This document shows, one piece after another, positions 16,275 to 25,473 of a stretch of DNA of 64,000 bases. How positions within the stretch are numbered: position 1 is the stretch's first letter; each line of letters opens with the position of its first letter. Under the pieces are notes generated by a model. It saw only the letters and a program-made list of their open reading frames with translations. It had not been told where the DNA came from and did no database searches. The position numbers were made by a program, and so were the translations under genes. Location: assembly GCA_002083365.1 (NCBI GenBank), contig LVWS01000033.1, positions 558,001 to 622,000 on the forward strand, read 5' to 3'. This stretch comes from Nitrospira sp. SG-bin1 (GTDB taxonomy: Bacteria; Nitrospirota; Nitrospiria; Nitrospirales; Nitrospiraceae).

Positions 16275-18698
16275 ATGGGTGCCACCACCTCGGCTAAGCG
16301 GGGCGAGTCCCGTCGCGCCCCCTCTCCCCCTTCTCATATTCAGCGGGAAGTGATCGGCGTGATCTTGATCGCGCTGAGCTTGCTCATGCTCTTGAGCCTC
16401 CTATCATTCGTGCCCGGGGAAGCAAAGATCGTGGCGACCGGTGTACTGAACGCCGATCCCCCACGCAACCTCATCGGTTCGTTCGGAGCCCTGTTGGCCG
16501 GCGGGTTTTTTTACGGTATCGGGGGGGCTGCCTATCTTTTCCCCGTGCTGCTGGGACGGTTGGGATTTCGCTGTTTCTCCCAGGCTCCGGTGAGTCTCAG
16601 ACTGCGGACGGCCGCCAGTTCCCTGGCCGTCGTGGTTTTCTTGAGTGCGTTTTTGCATCTGGAAACCACCGGCGTCCCGACGGTGACCAGCGGAATGATT
16701 TCGCGCGGGATGGGCGGAGGTGTGGTGGGTGAAACGATCGCCGAGGGACTTCGAGCCGTCTTTGCCGGAACCGGGGCCCATATTCTTATTATTGCGGGAC
16801 TTCTTGTGTCGTTCCTCCTGACAACGCCGCTGTCGCTGGCCGAAGCTGTGCGTCGCATACCGGCACGGTGGGCCACTCTCCGTGAAGGGGTATCCGCCGT
16901 GATGCCTGACCGGTCCTCTGAAGTCCAGAAGGAAGGCGGCAATCGACGGTCACGGATTAAGTCTCTCCGGCCATCGACTGCCGCGTTGGAGGAGGAGTCC
17001 ACCGCAGAAAGGAGCGAGGAGCCGGAACTAGCTCTGACTCCTCCCCTTCCGATCATCCAGCCATTCCCTGTCGCGACTTCAACGGTGGACGGGCCGACCG
17101 ATGAGCTGGAAGTAGGCGTTCCAACAGCTGAGTCCGGGAACTATCAATTGCCTGACCCGGAAGCGCTGTTAGGTGATCCCTCCGGACCGATGGATCGGAT
17201 GTCGGACGAAGAATTGAAAGCGCAGTCCGAGGTCTTGTCACGGGCGCTGATGAGTTTCGGCATCGACGGTATCGTGACGGAAGTGAGGCCCGGTCCCGTC
17301 GTGACCATGTATGAGTTTGAACCGGCGCCCGGCACAAAGGTGTCCCGTATTGTGAATCTGGCCGATGACCTCGCGTTGGCGCTCAAGGCCGCGAGTTTGC
17401 GGATCGTGGCGCCCTTGCCGGGCAAGTCCGTGGTGGGGATCGAGGTGCCGAACCGGTCTCGAGAAACGGTGTCGCTGAAAGAAGTCATCATGAGTGAGGC
17501 CTTTCGGCGGGCAAAATCCAGGCTCACCCTTGCGTTGGGTAAGGATATCTTCGGTGCGCCCGTCACCGCGGATCTGAAGACGATGCCTCATCTTTTGGTG
17601 GCCGGTGCGACGGGGGCCGGGAAGAGTGTCAGTCTGAACACGATGTTGCTCAGCATCCTCTTTTCCGCCAAGCCCAGTGAGGTCAAACTGCTGCTGATCG
17701 ATCCCAAGATGCTCGAATTCCAATCGTATGAGGGCATCCCTCATCTGTTGCGGCCGGTCATTACGGACCCCAAATCGGCGGCGAGGGGACTCGGATGGGT
17801 CGTTGCCGAAATGGAACGGCGATACAAGTTGTTGGCCGAAGCCGGCGTGCGAAATATCGATGCGTACAATCGAAAGGTCGCGGGTTTGCAGGAGGTGTTT
17901 GCTGAAAACAATGCGCCAAGCACCGAACGGACTGAGCTTCCGACGAAGTTCCTCTCGGAGGAGGAGCGCCTCTCTGCCGGTGAGACGTCGATTCCAGAAG
18001 GCGAACGGGGCTGCATGCAGCCCAAGCCGACCCCGCCAGAGCCGCTGCCGTTTATCGTCGTCATGATCGACGAATTGGCGGATCTGATGATGGTGGCACC
18101 GAAGGATGTGGAAGACAAGATCGCCCGTCTGGCACAGATGGCACGGGCCTCCGGCATTCATCTGGTGCTGGCCACTCAGCGACCGTCCGTCGATGTGCTG
18201 ACGGGATTGATCAAGGCGAACTTCCCGGCACGGATCGCGTTCCAAGTCTCCTCGAAGACCGACTCACGTACCATTCTCGACGCGAACGGCGCGGAAGCGT
18301 TGCTTGGACGCGGCGATATGCTGTACTTGGCCTCCGGCACCGGCCGCCTCGCCCGGTTGCACGGGTCCTTTGTGTCGGACGACGACGTTCGTTCGGTGGT
18401 GGAGTTCGTTAAACAACAAGCGATCCCCATCTATAACCAAGAACTGCAGTCACTCAAGTTGGACGAGGCGGCGGAGGAAGAAGCGAAAGATGAGGTGTAC
18501 GAGCAGGCCAAGGAACTGGTGCTGTCGACGGGACAGGCATCGGCCTCGTTGATTCAGCGCCGACTGCGCGTGGGCTATCCTCGAGCGGCGCGCATGATTG
18601 AACAGATGGAATCGGAAGGTATTGTGGGAGCGGCGGGTCGGGATGGGCGTCGGGAGGTGCTGGGTCGGCGCGGTCCGGTCGGTGCGGCGGAAGCATGA
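16275..18698 (+). CDS. ftsK: DNA translocase FtsK
   Basis: An 807-residue septal DNA pump for chromosome segregation. The N-terminal membrane domain has four hydrophobic helices (about residues 25-185), then a linker rich in proline and glutamate (190-300). The motor follows, with Walker A VAGATGAGKS near residue 440 and Walker B FIVVMIDELADLM near 595. The C-terminal winged-helix gamma domain (YEQAKELVLSTGQASASLIQRRLRVGY onwards) reads KOPS sites. About 60 residues rich in charged amino acids are inserted in the motor before Walker B, between VAGLQEVFAENN and the Walker B strand. Its stop overlaps the lolA start (ATGATG). Confidence 0.95.
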   Translation: MGATTSAKRGESRRAPSPPSHIQREVIGVILIALSLLMLLSLLSFVPGEAKIVATGVLNADPPRNLIGSFGALLAGGFFYGIGGAAYLFPVLLGRLGFRCFSQAPVSLRLRTAASSLAVVVFLSAFLHLETTGVPTVTSGMISRGMGGGVVGETIAEGLRAVFAGTGAHILIIAGLLVSFLLTTPLSLAEAVRRIPARWATLREGVSAVMPDRSSEVQKEGGNRRSRIKSLRPSTAALEEESTAERSEEPELALTPPLPIIQPFPVATSTVDGPTDELEVGVPTAESGNYQLPDPEALLGDPSGPMDRMSDEELKAQSEVLSRALMSFGIDGIVTEVRPGPVVTMYEFEPAPGTKVSRIVNLADDLALALKAASLRIVAPLPGKSVVGIEVPNRSRETVSLKEVIMSEAFRRAKSRLTLALGKDIFGAPVTADLKTMPHLLVAGATGAGKSVSLNTMLLSILFSAKPSEVKLLLIDPKMLEFQSYEGIPHLLRPVITDPKSAARGLGWVVAEMERRYKLLAEAGVRNIDAYNRKVAGLQEVFAENNAPSTERTELPTKFLSEEERLSAGETSIPEGERGCMQPKPTPPEPLPFIVVMIDELADLMMVAPKDVEDKIARLAQMARASGIHLVLATQRPSVDVLTGLIKANFPARIAFQVSSKTDSRTILDANGAEALLGRGDMLYLASGTGRLARLHGSFVSDDDVRSVVEFVKQQAIPIYNQELQSLKLDEAAEEEAKDEVYEQAKELVLSTGQASASLIQRRLRVGYPRAARMIEQMESEGIVGAAGRDGRREVLGRRGPVGAAEA

Positions 18699-19402
18699 TG
18701 CGAGGGTGGCTGGCAGCGTCATTGAGTATCGCGGTCCTCTGGCCGGCATGGGCGGCCGGCGGGCCGATGGAGGAAAAGGCGCTGCAGGAAGTGCGTGACG
18801 TCGTCAAACAATTGCAAGCACGATACGAGAAGATGAAGGATCTTCAGGCCGACTTTTCCCAGAAAACCAAGATTGAAGGGTTTGATCGATCTGTGACATC
18901 GGCCGGCAAAGTGTATATCAAAAAGCCCGGCCGATTACGGTGGGACTATGTGGATCCGGCCACCGAGCAGATCTATGTGAATCAGGACGATGTAAAGATG
19001 TACGTCCCCGAACACAAGCAGGTCTTGGTCGGAAAGCTGACACAGATGGCTGCTTCCAAAGCGCCATTGGAATTGTTGCAGGGAGCCGCCAAATTGGATG
19101 AATCGTTTGAGATTGAACCCACTCCGGGAAAGGACCGAGGGGTGGGCGGTCTGCCGCTCATCACCCTGATACCAAAAGCCAAAGAGCAGGAATCCACTCA
19201 GAATCTTCAGAGGATCGTCGTCGAAGTTTTTCCCAAAACCTATTTTATCCGCACGGTCTCACTCCATGAGGTCAGCGGCAACGTGGCCGTCTTTGAATTT
19301 TCCAACTTGAAACCAAACGTGGGATTGGGTAATGAAGTGTTCGACTTCAAGGCACCGCCGGATGCAGAAATCGTCAGGGCTCCGGTATTAAACGGGCCTT
19401 AA
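18695..19402 (+). CDS. lolA: Outer-membrane lipoprotein carrier protein LolA
   Basis: A 235-residue periplasmic chaperone that takes lipoproteins released by LolCDE to the outer membrane. The signal peptide ends near AWA (residues 18-20). Family features are the helix VVKQLQARYEKMKDLQADFSQ, then GKVYIKKPGRLRWDYVDP and the strand pattern that forms the open barrel. It starts inside the ftsK stop, so it is coupled to ftsK, a common neighbourhood for lolA. LolA clients in this window would include Pal and the lipoprotein at 7233-7955. Confidence 0.93.
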   Translation: MMRGWLAASLSIAVLWPAWAAGGPMEEKALQEVRDVVKQLQARYEKMKDLQADFSQKTKIEGFDRSVTSAGKVYIKKPGRLRWDYVDPATEQIYVNQDDVKMYVPEHKQVLVGKLTQMAASKAPLELLQGAAKLDESFEIEPTPGKDRGVGGLPLITLIPKAKEQESTQNLQRIVVEVFPKTYFIRTVSLHEVSGNVAVFEFSNLKPNVGLGNEVFDFKAPPDAEIVRAPVLNGP

Positions 19403-19447
19403 TCCTAAACCACCGCGTCACACGAGACCCAAGGAGTGGTGTGAGAC

Positions 19448-20206
19448 ATGACAGTTGAGACGGGCACCGTGGTCGATGCAATCGATCAGGCGGTGGGAAA
19501 ATTGGATGTCACTCGGCTGCACCGGGAATTTTGGGAGCAAAATGAATTTCTGGTGATCAAACAATTCTTGCCTCGTGCGTTCGTGGAAGAGGTATTCGTT
19601 CCTCAGGCGCAGGGGGTCAAAGCCCAGCTCAATCGAAACTACATTCCCGGCCACAAGAAAGGCGGGAGTGTCAGCTACTATACCGTGCAGGAAAAAGCGC
19701 CCCGCTTTCTCGACCTCTAGCGGTCCGAATCGTTTCGGACATTCCTGAATCGGCTCGTTGAGGCCAAACTCATGTTCTGCCCGGACGACGATCCTCATTC
19801 CTGCGCCCTCTACTACTACACGGAACCGGGCGACCACATCGGGTTCCATTATGATACGTCGTACTATAAGGGCGCTCGATACACGATCTTGATGGGGCTT
19901 GTCGATCGGTCAACCCAGTGCAAGTTGGTGTGCGAACTCTTCAAGGACCACCCCACCAAGCAGCCGCGCCATCTCGAGTTGGTGACCGAACCGGGAGACA
20001 TGGTGATTTTCAACGGGGACAAGCTCTGGCATGCGGTCACGCCGCTTGGAGAAGGTGAAGAGCGGATTGCACTGACGATGGAGTATGTCACCAATCCGGA
20101 GATGGGTGCCGTCAAACGCTTATACTCCAACCTTAAAGATTCCTTCGGCTATTTCGGATTCGCCACGGTCTTCAAGCGGGCACTGGGGCTCAACCGATCC
20201 AAATGA
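19448..20206 (+). pseudogene. 2OG-Fe(II) oxygenase family gene interrupted by an in-frame amber codon
   Basis: One reading frame runs from ATG 19448 to TGA 20206 (252 codons) and is broken only by TAG at 19718-19720, after residue 90. The downstream part carries the iron-binding triad of the family: HYDTS (His-x-Asp), LWHAV (second His), and the arginine of ERIALTMEY for the 2-oxoglutarate carboxylate. The part after the stop continues the fold without a gap (RSESFRTFLNRLVEAKLMF), so a single base change, for example from TAC or TAT, would restore one protein. It may be a recent pseudogene, a sequencing error or a read-through gene. Substrate unknown. Confidence 0.8.
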
Positions 20207-20235
20207 TGGACGGTCTTCTCCGGCTTGGCGCTGAT

Positions 20236-20601
20236 TTATCCCACCCTCCAGGGCGATCCCGTGCCGACCGCACGGTGAAGTATCCCGCATAACTCTTTTC
20301 GCTCCCACGGTTTGGTCAAATGGGCATAGGCGCGCAGAGGCGCAAGGTCACGATTCGAAGCCGTGAGGACGATCACGGGAAGTGAGGGATGAGAATTCTG
20401 AAGCCGCTCCACAATCAAGGAGCCGTCTCCATCGGGGAGCCCGAGATCGAGAAGAATGGCATCGTAGATATTCTGCTCGATGGATGAAAAGGCTTGGCGA
20501 CAGGTCTGTACACAGTCGACATGGAATCCTTCGAATTCGAGCAAGTCTTGTAATGCCATCGCGATATCAGGGTCGTCCTCGACCACCAATATGGAATGCA
20601 T
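20236..20601 (-). CDS. Single-domain response regulator (receiver only)
   Basis: A 121-residue CheY-like protein. It has the acidic pocket VVEDDPDIA, the phosphoacceptor in ILLDLGLPDGDG (near residue 50), the TAS switch residue and the LTKPW lysine; no output domain follows. The frame is open upstream to ATG 20916, but those 105 residues are low-complexity and look non-coding, so I start at ATG 20601. No strong ribosome binding site decides this. No kinase is adjacent. Confidence 0.8.
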   Translation of the reverse strand: MHSILVVEDDPDIAMALQDLLEFEGFHVDCVQTCRQAFSSIEQNIYDAILLDLGLPDGDGSLIVERLQNSHPSLPVIVLTASNRDLAPLRAYAHLTKPWERKELCGILHRAVGTGSPWRVG

Positions 20602-21100
20602 CGCTCTCGGTTCGACCTTGGCGTTTGCATGCGGATTCAACGTATGAGTTTGCTGTGACGCCCGCTGTGGGCGATTCGTCTGAGAGTCGAGAGAGAAGGG
20701 AGTTGCCGAAACTTGCCCACCCGATTTCTCGGCGAGGACATACGCATCGTCCGGCCCGGTTGAGCCTTTTCCAAGGATAGGCTCAGCGAGGGGGGCAACG
20801 GACAACAGCGATAGTGCAGCGCTGGATGAGCATGATCCAAAGGAGGCATCAGGCGGCGAGGAAAAGTGAGGCCTCTTTCCCCCTTGAATCACTGTCGGCT
20901 CCATACCGTGCTCCATATTGCCGAATATTCCCCACGATAACCTACAAGGTTTGATGGGTTGCCACTGTCTTAAGCAACCTCCATTCCAGAAAGCTCCCCA
21001 ATGGGCGATCCAGAAGTGGTGGATTCATATCAGGTATATGTGAGTCTACGATTTCTTGACGTGCAGGACTGTATCGAGCCGATACAGCAACTGTGTCGCT

Positions 21101-21120
21101 TGAGACAGGGAGCTGTCTCA
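21101..21120. terminator. Hairpin downstream of the CopD-like gene
   Basis: A perfect 8-bp inverted repeat TGAGACAG/CTGTCTCA with a four-base loop lies 28 bases beyond the minus-strand stop at 21148. A second one (GTATCG/CGATAC) lies at 21071-21085. Neither has a T run on either strand. Confidence 0.35.
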
Positions 21121-21147
21121 GCGCCTGTTCGCGAGACACGTGAAAAA

Positions 21148-21657
21148 CTATTGATGCAGGTGTTTCATGGCCGCGGCACAGAGGATGATGAAGAATCCCA
21201 TCCAGAGGGCGGCGCGTTGGAAGGGAATGGCTTCATAGTCCTCCCCCTCATCGGCCTCGTCGTCGGATTTGAAGATGACCGTGTAGAGGAAGAGGGTAAG
21301 AAGTCCCAGCACGAGCAGAAGCTTGATCATGAAGACCATGAGGTATTTGGAATGGTGCTGGACTCCGTTTCCCGTTTGCGAAATGATGACCTGATTGACG
21401 TAGTGGAGATTCACCCCGCCCGTAAACAGGAGAACGACCAGGAGAATGCCGGCGACTTTCTTGTAGTACCGATAAAAAATATCCGTGATGGGCTTGATCT
21501 GGTCTTTCGGAACGGCTTTCTGCAGTCCGGGTGTCACCGCCATGACGAGAAACGCCAAGCCGCCGATCCAAATGATGGCCGAGAGCAGATGAAACCAGTG
21601 GTTGATGATCGGAATGAGGATATTGAGATCCGTCGTAATGCTGTTCAGGGCATCCAT
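21148..21657 (-). CDS. CopD-like integral membrane protein
   Basis: A 169-residue protein with four hydrophobic helices, expected in the inner membrane. The first contains HWFHLLSAIIWIGGLAFLVM, typical of CopD and related small membrane families with a histidine in helix 1. Further histidines (LHYVN, VQHHSKYL and the C-terminal KHLHQ) could bind heme or metal. ATG 21657 (MDALNS) is preferred; 13 more codons are open to ATG 21696. The exact family and function are uncertain. Confidence 0.65.
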   Translation of the reverse strand: MDALNSITTDLNILIPIINHWFHLLSAIIWIGGLAFLVMAVTPGLQKAVPKDQIKPITDIFYRYYKKVAGILLVVLLFTGGVNLHYVNQVIISQTGNGVQHHSKYLMVFMIKLLLVLGLLTLFLYTVIFKSDDEADEGEDYEAIPFQRAALWMGFFIILCAAAMKHLHQ

Positions 21658-21739
21658 GACGTTAATGCCGAGGGTTGAAGGCGGCGTGGAGAGCAACGGG
21701 CAAGGACGACATCAACCATCCATTCGGTTGGGTTCGATG

Positions 21740-23119
21740 CTAAAATTTAAACACAGGCGCGTCATTACCGAATCGCTTCTTGCGCAGTTCTTCCATGAGT
21801 TCGACGGTGATGAGCGGGACATTGTTTTCGCGGGCGTGCTTCTCCACGCCTTTCTTTACCATGGCGCGGAGGAAGTAGGGGATCCGGCTCAGTCGGAGCG
21901 CTGAGGCCTCGTCCCATGTCACGTCCGCCTCTTCCGAAACATTGAACGCCACTTTGATCTTTTCGCCGCCTTTCGGGGTGTAGAGGCACCACTGATCTTC
22001 ATCCAGCCAGTCGCCATGGTCCACATAGGGACGGGCACGGCAGCCTCCACAGATGTCGCTGTACTCGCAGTCGCCGCATTTCCCCTTCAGCTGAGGATAG
22101 CGGAATGAATTGAAGACATCGGAGCGTTCCCAGAGATCAACGAAGCTCTGTTGGCGAATATTCCCTGCCGACAGCGGCATATAGGGACAGGGAGTCAGCT
22201 CGCCGTTGGGCGTCACTCGAGCATAGTTCGTCCCGGCCAGGCATCCACCTCCCATATACCCGGTCGCCTTCGTGATCGGGGAGTTGGGATCTTTCTCGTA
22301 CGCCAACCGCTTGAAGTGTGGGGCACAGCGGGCGCGAACCAACATGCCTTTGTAATTATCCTGACAATCAATTAGGTAGCCGAGCACTTCTTCGTATTGA
22401 GCCGGAGTAATGTCCGTCAATTCTTCGCCCCGTCCGGTACAGACCATGAAAAAGACGTTGAGCACACGGGCACCGAGCTGATGTGCCCAGGCGATGACCT
22501 CGGGTAATTCCTGATAGTTCATCGGCTGCGCGCTGAAATGCACTTGGAATTGGAGACCATTCCGCTTGCTGGCCTCAATCCCCGCGACCGCCGCTTCCCA
22601 CGCGCCAGGTACTCCTCGAAAGGCATCGTGCTTGGCAGCCTGTAACGAATCGATACTGATCCCGACGCCCATCACCCCGATCTCGACAAGGGTCTTGGCC
22701 ATTCGATCATCGATCAGCATCCCATTTGTCCCGAAGACCACCATAAAGCCGAGTTTCACCGCGTAACGAGCGATGTCGAGGATGTCAGGCCGAACAAGGG
22801 GCTCGCCACCGGTGATCACAAGGAGGCATCCCTTGTTCACCTCCGCGATTTGCTCGATGAGCCGGTAACATTCTTCTGTCGTGAGTTCATCGTCACCGCC
22901 CGCCGCTTTGGTCGTGGCATCCAGATAACAGTGATCGCATTTGAGGTTGCAACGCTTCGTGAGGTTTAGCGCGACGAGGTAAGGTTTGAAGTCGTCCACC
23001 GTCCGGCCGTCGGACGGACCATCACCTTTCGGAGTGGGAGTGAAGAACTGGGAAATTTGCTGCTGCAACGACCCCAGAGTGGTTGAAGGGCCGTTGAAGA
23101 TAGGGAGAGGCTTTGGCAT
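21740..23119 (-). CDS. Radical SAM/SPASM protein with C-terminal PCP_red domain
   Basis: A 459-residue enzyme. The radical SAM motif CNLKCDHC (residues 57-64) binds the [4Fe-4S] cluster that cleaves S-adenosylmethionine; ITGGEPL follows. A C-terminal cysteine-rich SPASM-type region (CLAGTNY, CPYM, KCGDCEYSDICGGC) would hold auxiliary clusters. The overall pattern resembles NirJ/AhbC/AhbD heme-modifying enzymes, but substrate cannot be assigned. The last 65 residues (WDEASALRLSRIPYFLRAMVKK onwards in shorter pieces: KHARENNVPLITVE) match the PCP_red module also found in the neighbouring stress protein. It lies 86 bases downstream of that gene on the same strand, probably in one transcript. Confidence 0.85.
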   Translation of the reverse strand: MPKPLPIFNGPSTTLGSLQQQISQFFTPTPKGDGPSDGRTVDDFKPYLVALNLTKRCNLKCDHCYLDATTKAAGGDDELTTEECYRLIEQIAEVNKGCLLVITGGEPLVRPDILDIARYAVKLGFMVVFGTNGMLIDDRMAKTLVEIGVMGVGISIDSLQAAKHDAFRGVPGAWEAAVAGIEASKRNGLQFQVHFSAQPMNYQELPEVIAWAHQLGARVLNVFFMVCTGRGEELTDITPAQYEEVLGYLIDCQDNYKGMLVRARCAPHFKRLAYEKDPNSPITKATGYMGGGCLAGTNYARVTPNGELTPCPYMPLSAGNIRQQSFVDLWERSDVFNSFRYPQLKGKCGDCEYSDICGGCRARPYVDHGDWLDEDQWCLYTPKGGEKIKVAFNVSEEADVTWDEASALRLSRIPYFLRAMVKKGVEKHARENNVPLITVELMEELRKKRFGNDAPVFKF

Positions 23120-23173
23120 AAGAGTGCCGAATGATGAGTTTTAGTAATTTAATTCTAGCTAGGAGGGCTGATG

Positions 23174-23209
23174 CAACTCACAACTCAACATTTACAACTC
23201 AAGACTCAA
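23174..23209. repeat. Short-word direct repeat between two genes
   Basis: Four near-copies of an eight- to nine-base word (CAACTCA, CAACTCAA, CAACTCAA, GACTCAA) are strung together, ending at the stop of the stress-protein gene. Similar word strings occur at 34053-34127 and 27143-27172. Confidence 0.5.
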
Positions 23210-25281
23210 GTCGAAGACTTGCCGGTCAGGTCGGCGATCATATCCTTGAGATTGCCGGTCTTCATGGCTTCCGCCATGTACCCCTTCGCCTGTTCGATGC
23301 CTTCGTTCGCGACTTCGAGCGTGATCACGGTCGCCCCGATTTTCTCGGCATGCTTGAGAATCAGCGCCTTGGTGCAATCGCGCATGAACCCTTCCGGAGC
23401 CCGATCCAATCTGGCCTGCGCATCACTCGTCCAGGTGTACGGCGAGGCCGGTTCGGCATGGCCGTTCGTACCGTTCCCGCTCGTCCCATGTGCCGCTTCA
23501 AGTGTCGCTTCCGCCGCCGCCGATGTGCCGGTGCCCTTGTTGGAGAAAATGGGTGTATAGTCTTCGGAAGCCGCTTCCTTGATCATCGGCGCAGCATATT
23601 CCAGTGTGATGGTCGTCATCCCCAACTTCCGCGCGCTCTTTTCGATCCTGGCCTTCGCCCGCCTTCGCTGAAAGCCGGCCGGTACCGCGCGGATCGCTTC
23701 TTTCGCATCCTTGGTCCATTGCATCGGCACGTCGTCGTAGGCCACGTCCGTTTCCAGCTCGCCTTCAGCCGTCGCGGCCACTTCGAAAATCTTTTTGTCG
23801 ACTTGCTTAAATTTCGTTCCGTCCGCACTGCACACGGGACATCTGACGGGGGTGTCGCCCTTTCCGATGTAACCGCAGCCGTCGCAGACGAAATAGGTTT
23901 GGCCCATGCGATCCAGATAGGCCTGCGTGGACGCATTGACCTCTTTCGGCCTTTCTTCAACGATCTGAGTCATGATTCCGCTCAAGGTCGGACCCATGAG
24001 ATCCTTCGTCACGGCTTCGTCTGCCTGCATCTTATCGCGGTCGATACCGGCGGCGTCCAGACTCCCACCAAGCGCGCGCATCGCGTCCATGGCGCCTTTA
24101 GGAAGAATATGCCCGACCGCGGCGTCCACAACGGTATTACTGATGATGGTATGGCCCTTTTCGATGGCATACCGATGAATGGCGGTCTTGGCCACGCCTC
24201 GCGCAAAGACCGGGATCTTTTCCATCCGTCGCAAGGCTTCTTCCGTCCAGGCGATCGTGTACTCGGCTTGCGTGTCGATCGGGGGAACATATTTGCGGTT
24301 GGAGATCAGCACGTTGCACGGCGCGCTCCGGAGCAGGTTTTCCGTGTTGCTGCCGACATCCATGTCGTCGTCGCTGTGGACGCCGATGCGTCCGACGATG
24401 AGCAAGGCCGGCACATCTTTGCGGACATACTGAATGATTTTTTCGAAGGCCTTGCCGTCCAGCAACGTGGTTTTCAAGTCCGTCTGTTCGGCCTGGGCGA
24501 TTTCACGGGAAATGTCCAAATGAGACTGATAGATCTTGGCCAAGCCGCTGTCGATGATCTCCTCGTGCAGCTTCTCTTGCTCCTTGAAACGAAACACTTT
24601 GCCGGCTTCTTCGTTCAGGACCCCGGAAATGCTGTGGAAGGCCGCGTAGTGGAAATAGGGGTCAAAGGCGGAGATGGCTTCGACCGGCATGTTGAGTGCC
24701 TTGCCGAGCGCGAGGCCGGTCATCAGCCCGCCGAAGGAATAGGGGCTGCCGTCGACGGCGACGACGATCTTGCCTCCCGTGATCGGCTGAACGTTCTTGA
24801 TGATCAGCATGTCGGAGTTGCGGACGCGGCGGACCACGCGCTCGGTGTTGCTGCCGATGACGCTGTCCTTGACTGCACCGACTCCCAAGGCCCCCATGAT
24901 GACGAGATCATAGCCGTTGGTGTTGATGTCCTCGGCCAGCACCTTCCAATTTCGCCCCTCAAGCGATCGTCGTTCGATCTGGAGGTTCGCTTCGTGACAT
25001 TTCTTGTCGACGTAGTCGAGGTAGGAATCGGTGATGATTTGAAGCCCGCGGGTGATCAGCGAATCATGGATCTGACGCTGACGGTCGAGCTCTTTCTCAT
25101 CATGGTATTCCTCCGGCAGACCCGCTTCCATTTGCTTGAAGCGCTTGTCATGCATCTTCGCCGCATAGACGTGGCTTCCCACGATTTTTGAGCCGAAGGT
25201 TTTGGCCAAGTGGACGCCGATATCCACCGCGGTATTGGAATGGTCGGAGTTATCGACCGGAACATAAATGGTCTTATACAT
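23206..25281 (-). CDS. Double universal-stress protein with rubredoxin-like and three PCP_red domains
   Basis: A 691-residue multidomain cytoplasmic protein. USP domain 1 (residues 1-165) and USP domain 2 (170-330) both keep an ATP-type glycine motif (GALGVGAVKDSVIGS and GRIGVHSDDDMDVGS). A PCP_red module follows (344-390). A four-cysteine knuckle comes next, CDGC at 466-469 and CPVC at 481-484, like rubredoxin or zinc ribbons. Two more PCP_red modules follow (about 521-570 and 615-660). PCP_red is the small domain at the end of light-independent protochlorophyllide reductase subunit B. Here it is tandem and joined to stress domains, suggesting a redox-sensing or redox-partner role, which is inference. 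The ribosome binding site lies in a hairpin (25286-25302). Confidence 0.88.
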   Translation of the reverse strand: MYKTIYVPVDNSDHSNTAVDIGVHLAKTFGSKIVGSHVYAAKMHDKRFKQMEAGLPEEYHDEKELDRQRQIHDSLITRGLQIITDSYLDYVDKKCHEANLQIERRSLEGRNWKVLAEDINTNGYDLVIMGALGVGAVKDSVIGSNTERVVRRVRNSDMLIIKNVQPITGGKIVVAVDGSPYSFGGLMTGLALGKALNMPVEAISAFDPYFHYAAFHSISGVLNEEAGKVFRFKEQEKLHEEIIDSGLAKIYQSHLDISREIAQAEQTDLKTTLLDGKAFEKIIQYVRKDVPALLIVGRIGVHSDDDMDVGSNTENLLRSAPCNVLISNRKYVPPIDTQAEYTIAWTEEALRRMEKIPVFARGVAKTAIHRYAIEKGHTIISNTVVDAAVGHILPKGAMDAMRALGGSLDAAGIDRDKMQADEAVTKDLMGPTLSGIMTQIVEERPKEVNASTQAYLDRMGQTYFVCDGCGYIGKGDTPVRCPVCSADGTKFKQVDKKIFEVAATAEGELETDVAYDDVPMQWTKDAKEAIRAVPAGFQRRRAKARIEKSARKLGMTTITLEYAAPMIKEAASEDYTPIFSNKGTGTSAAAEATLEAAHGTSGNGTNGHAEPASPYTWTSDAQARLDRAPEGFMRDCTKALILKHAEKIGATVITLEVANEGIEQAKGYMAEAMKTGNLKDMIADLTGKSST

Positions 25282-25285
25282 TGAA

Positions 25286-25302
25286 GCGCCTCCTTAAGGC
25301 GC
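25286..25302 (-). promoter_or_regulatory. Hairpin enclosing the ribosome binding site of the stress protein
   Basis: On the minus strand GCGCC and GGCGC pair around a seven-base loop. The AAGGAGG ribosome binding site of the gene starting at 25281 (complement of 25289-25295) lies across loop and stem. This could limit translation, for instance in a temperature-dependent way, but the stem is only 5 bp. Confidence 0.35.
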
Positions 25303-25473
25303 GAGTTAGGGAGAGGGAGGGAGTATATGTGCCTGAAATACCAAATGGTTGACGGGTCAGCCCTACCTCTAAAGAAAAAGGATGATAGCACCGCCTCAAA
25401 GCGGAATGCAAGGTGCCGCAGAAGCGGGCGGTGTGGATTTGATACGGTGATTTCACTGTCTTCTGAGGAGAAA

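Noticed and set aside
17238..18245. 335-codon open frame on the minus strand
   Set aside because: It is antisense to the ftsK motor domain, with histidine/arginine-rich shadow composition.
20602..20916. 105-residue N-terminal extension of the receiver protein
   Set aside because: It is low-complexity, with no domain; receiver proteins normally start just before the first strand, at ATG 20601.
20942..21139. 65-codon minus-strand frame between the receiver and CopD-like genes
   Set aside because: No ribosome binding site or motif is seen, and it contains the hairpins that probably end the CopD-like transcript.
23131..25191. 686-codon open frame on the plus strand
   Set aside because: It lies antisense to the well-supported USP/PCP_red gene. 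Its composition is that of a shadow frame in GC-rich DNA, and it has no recognisable domain.
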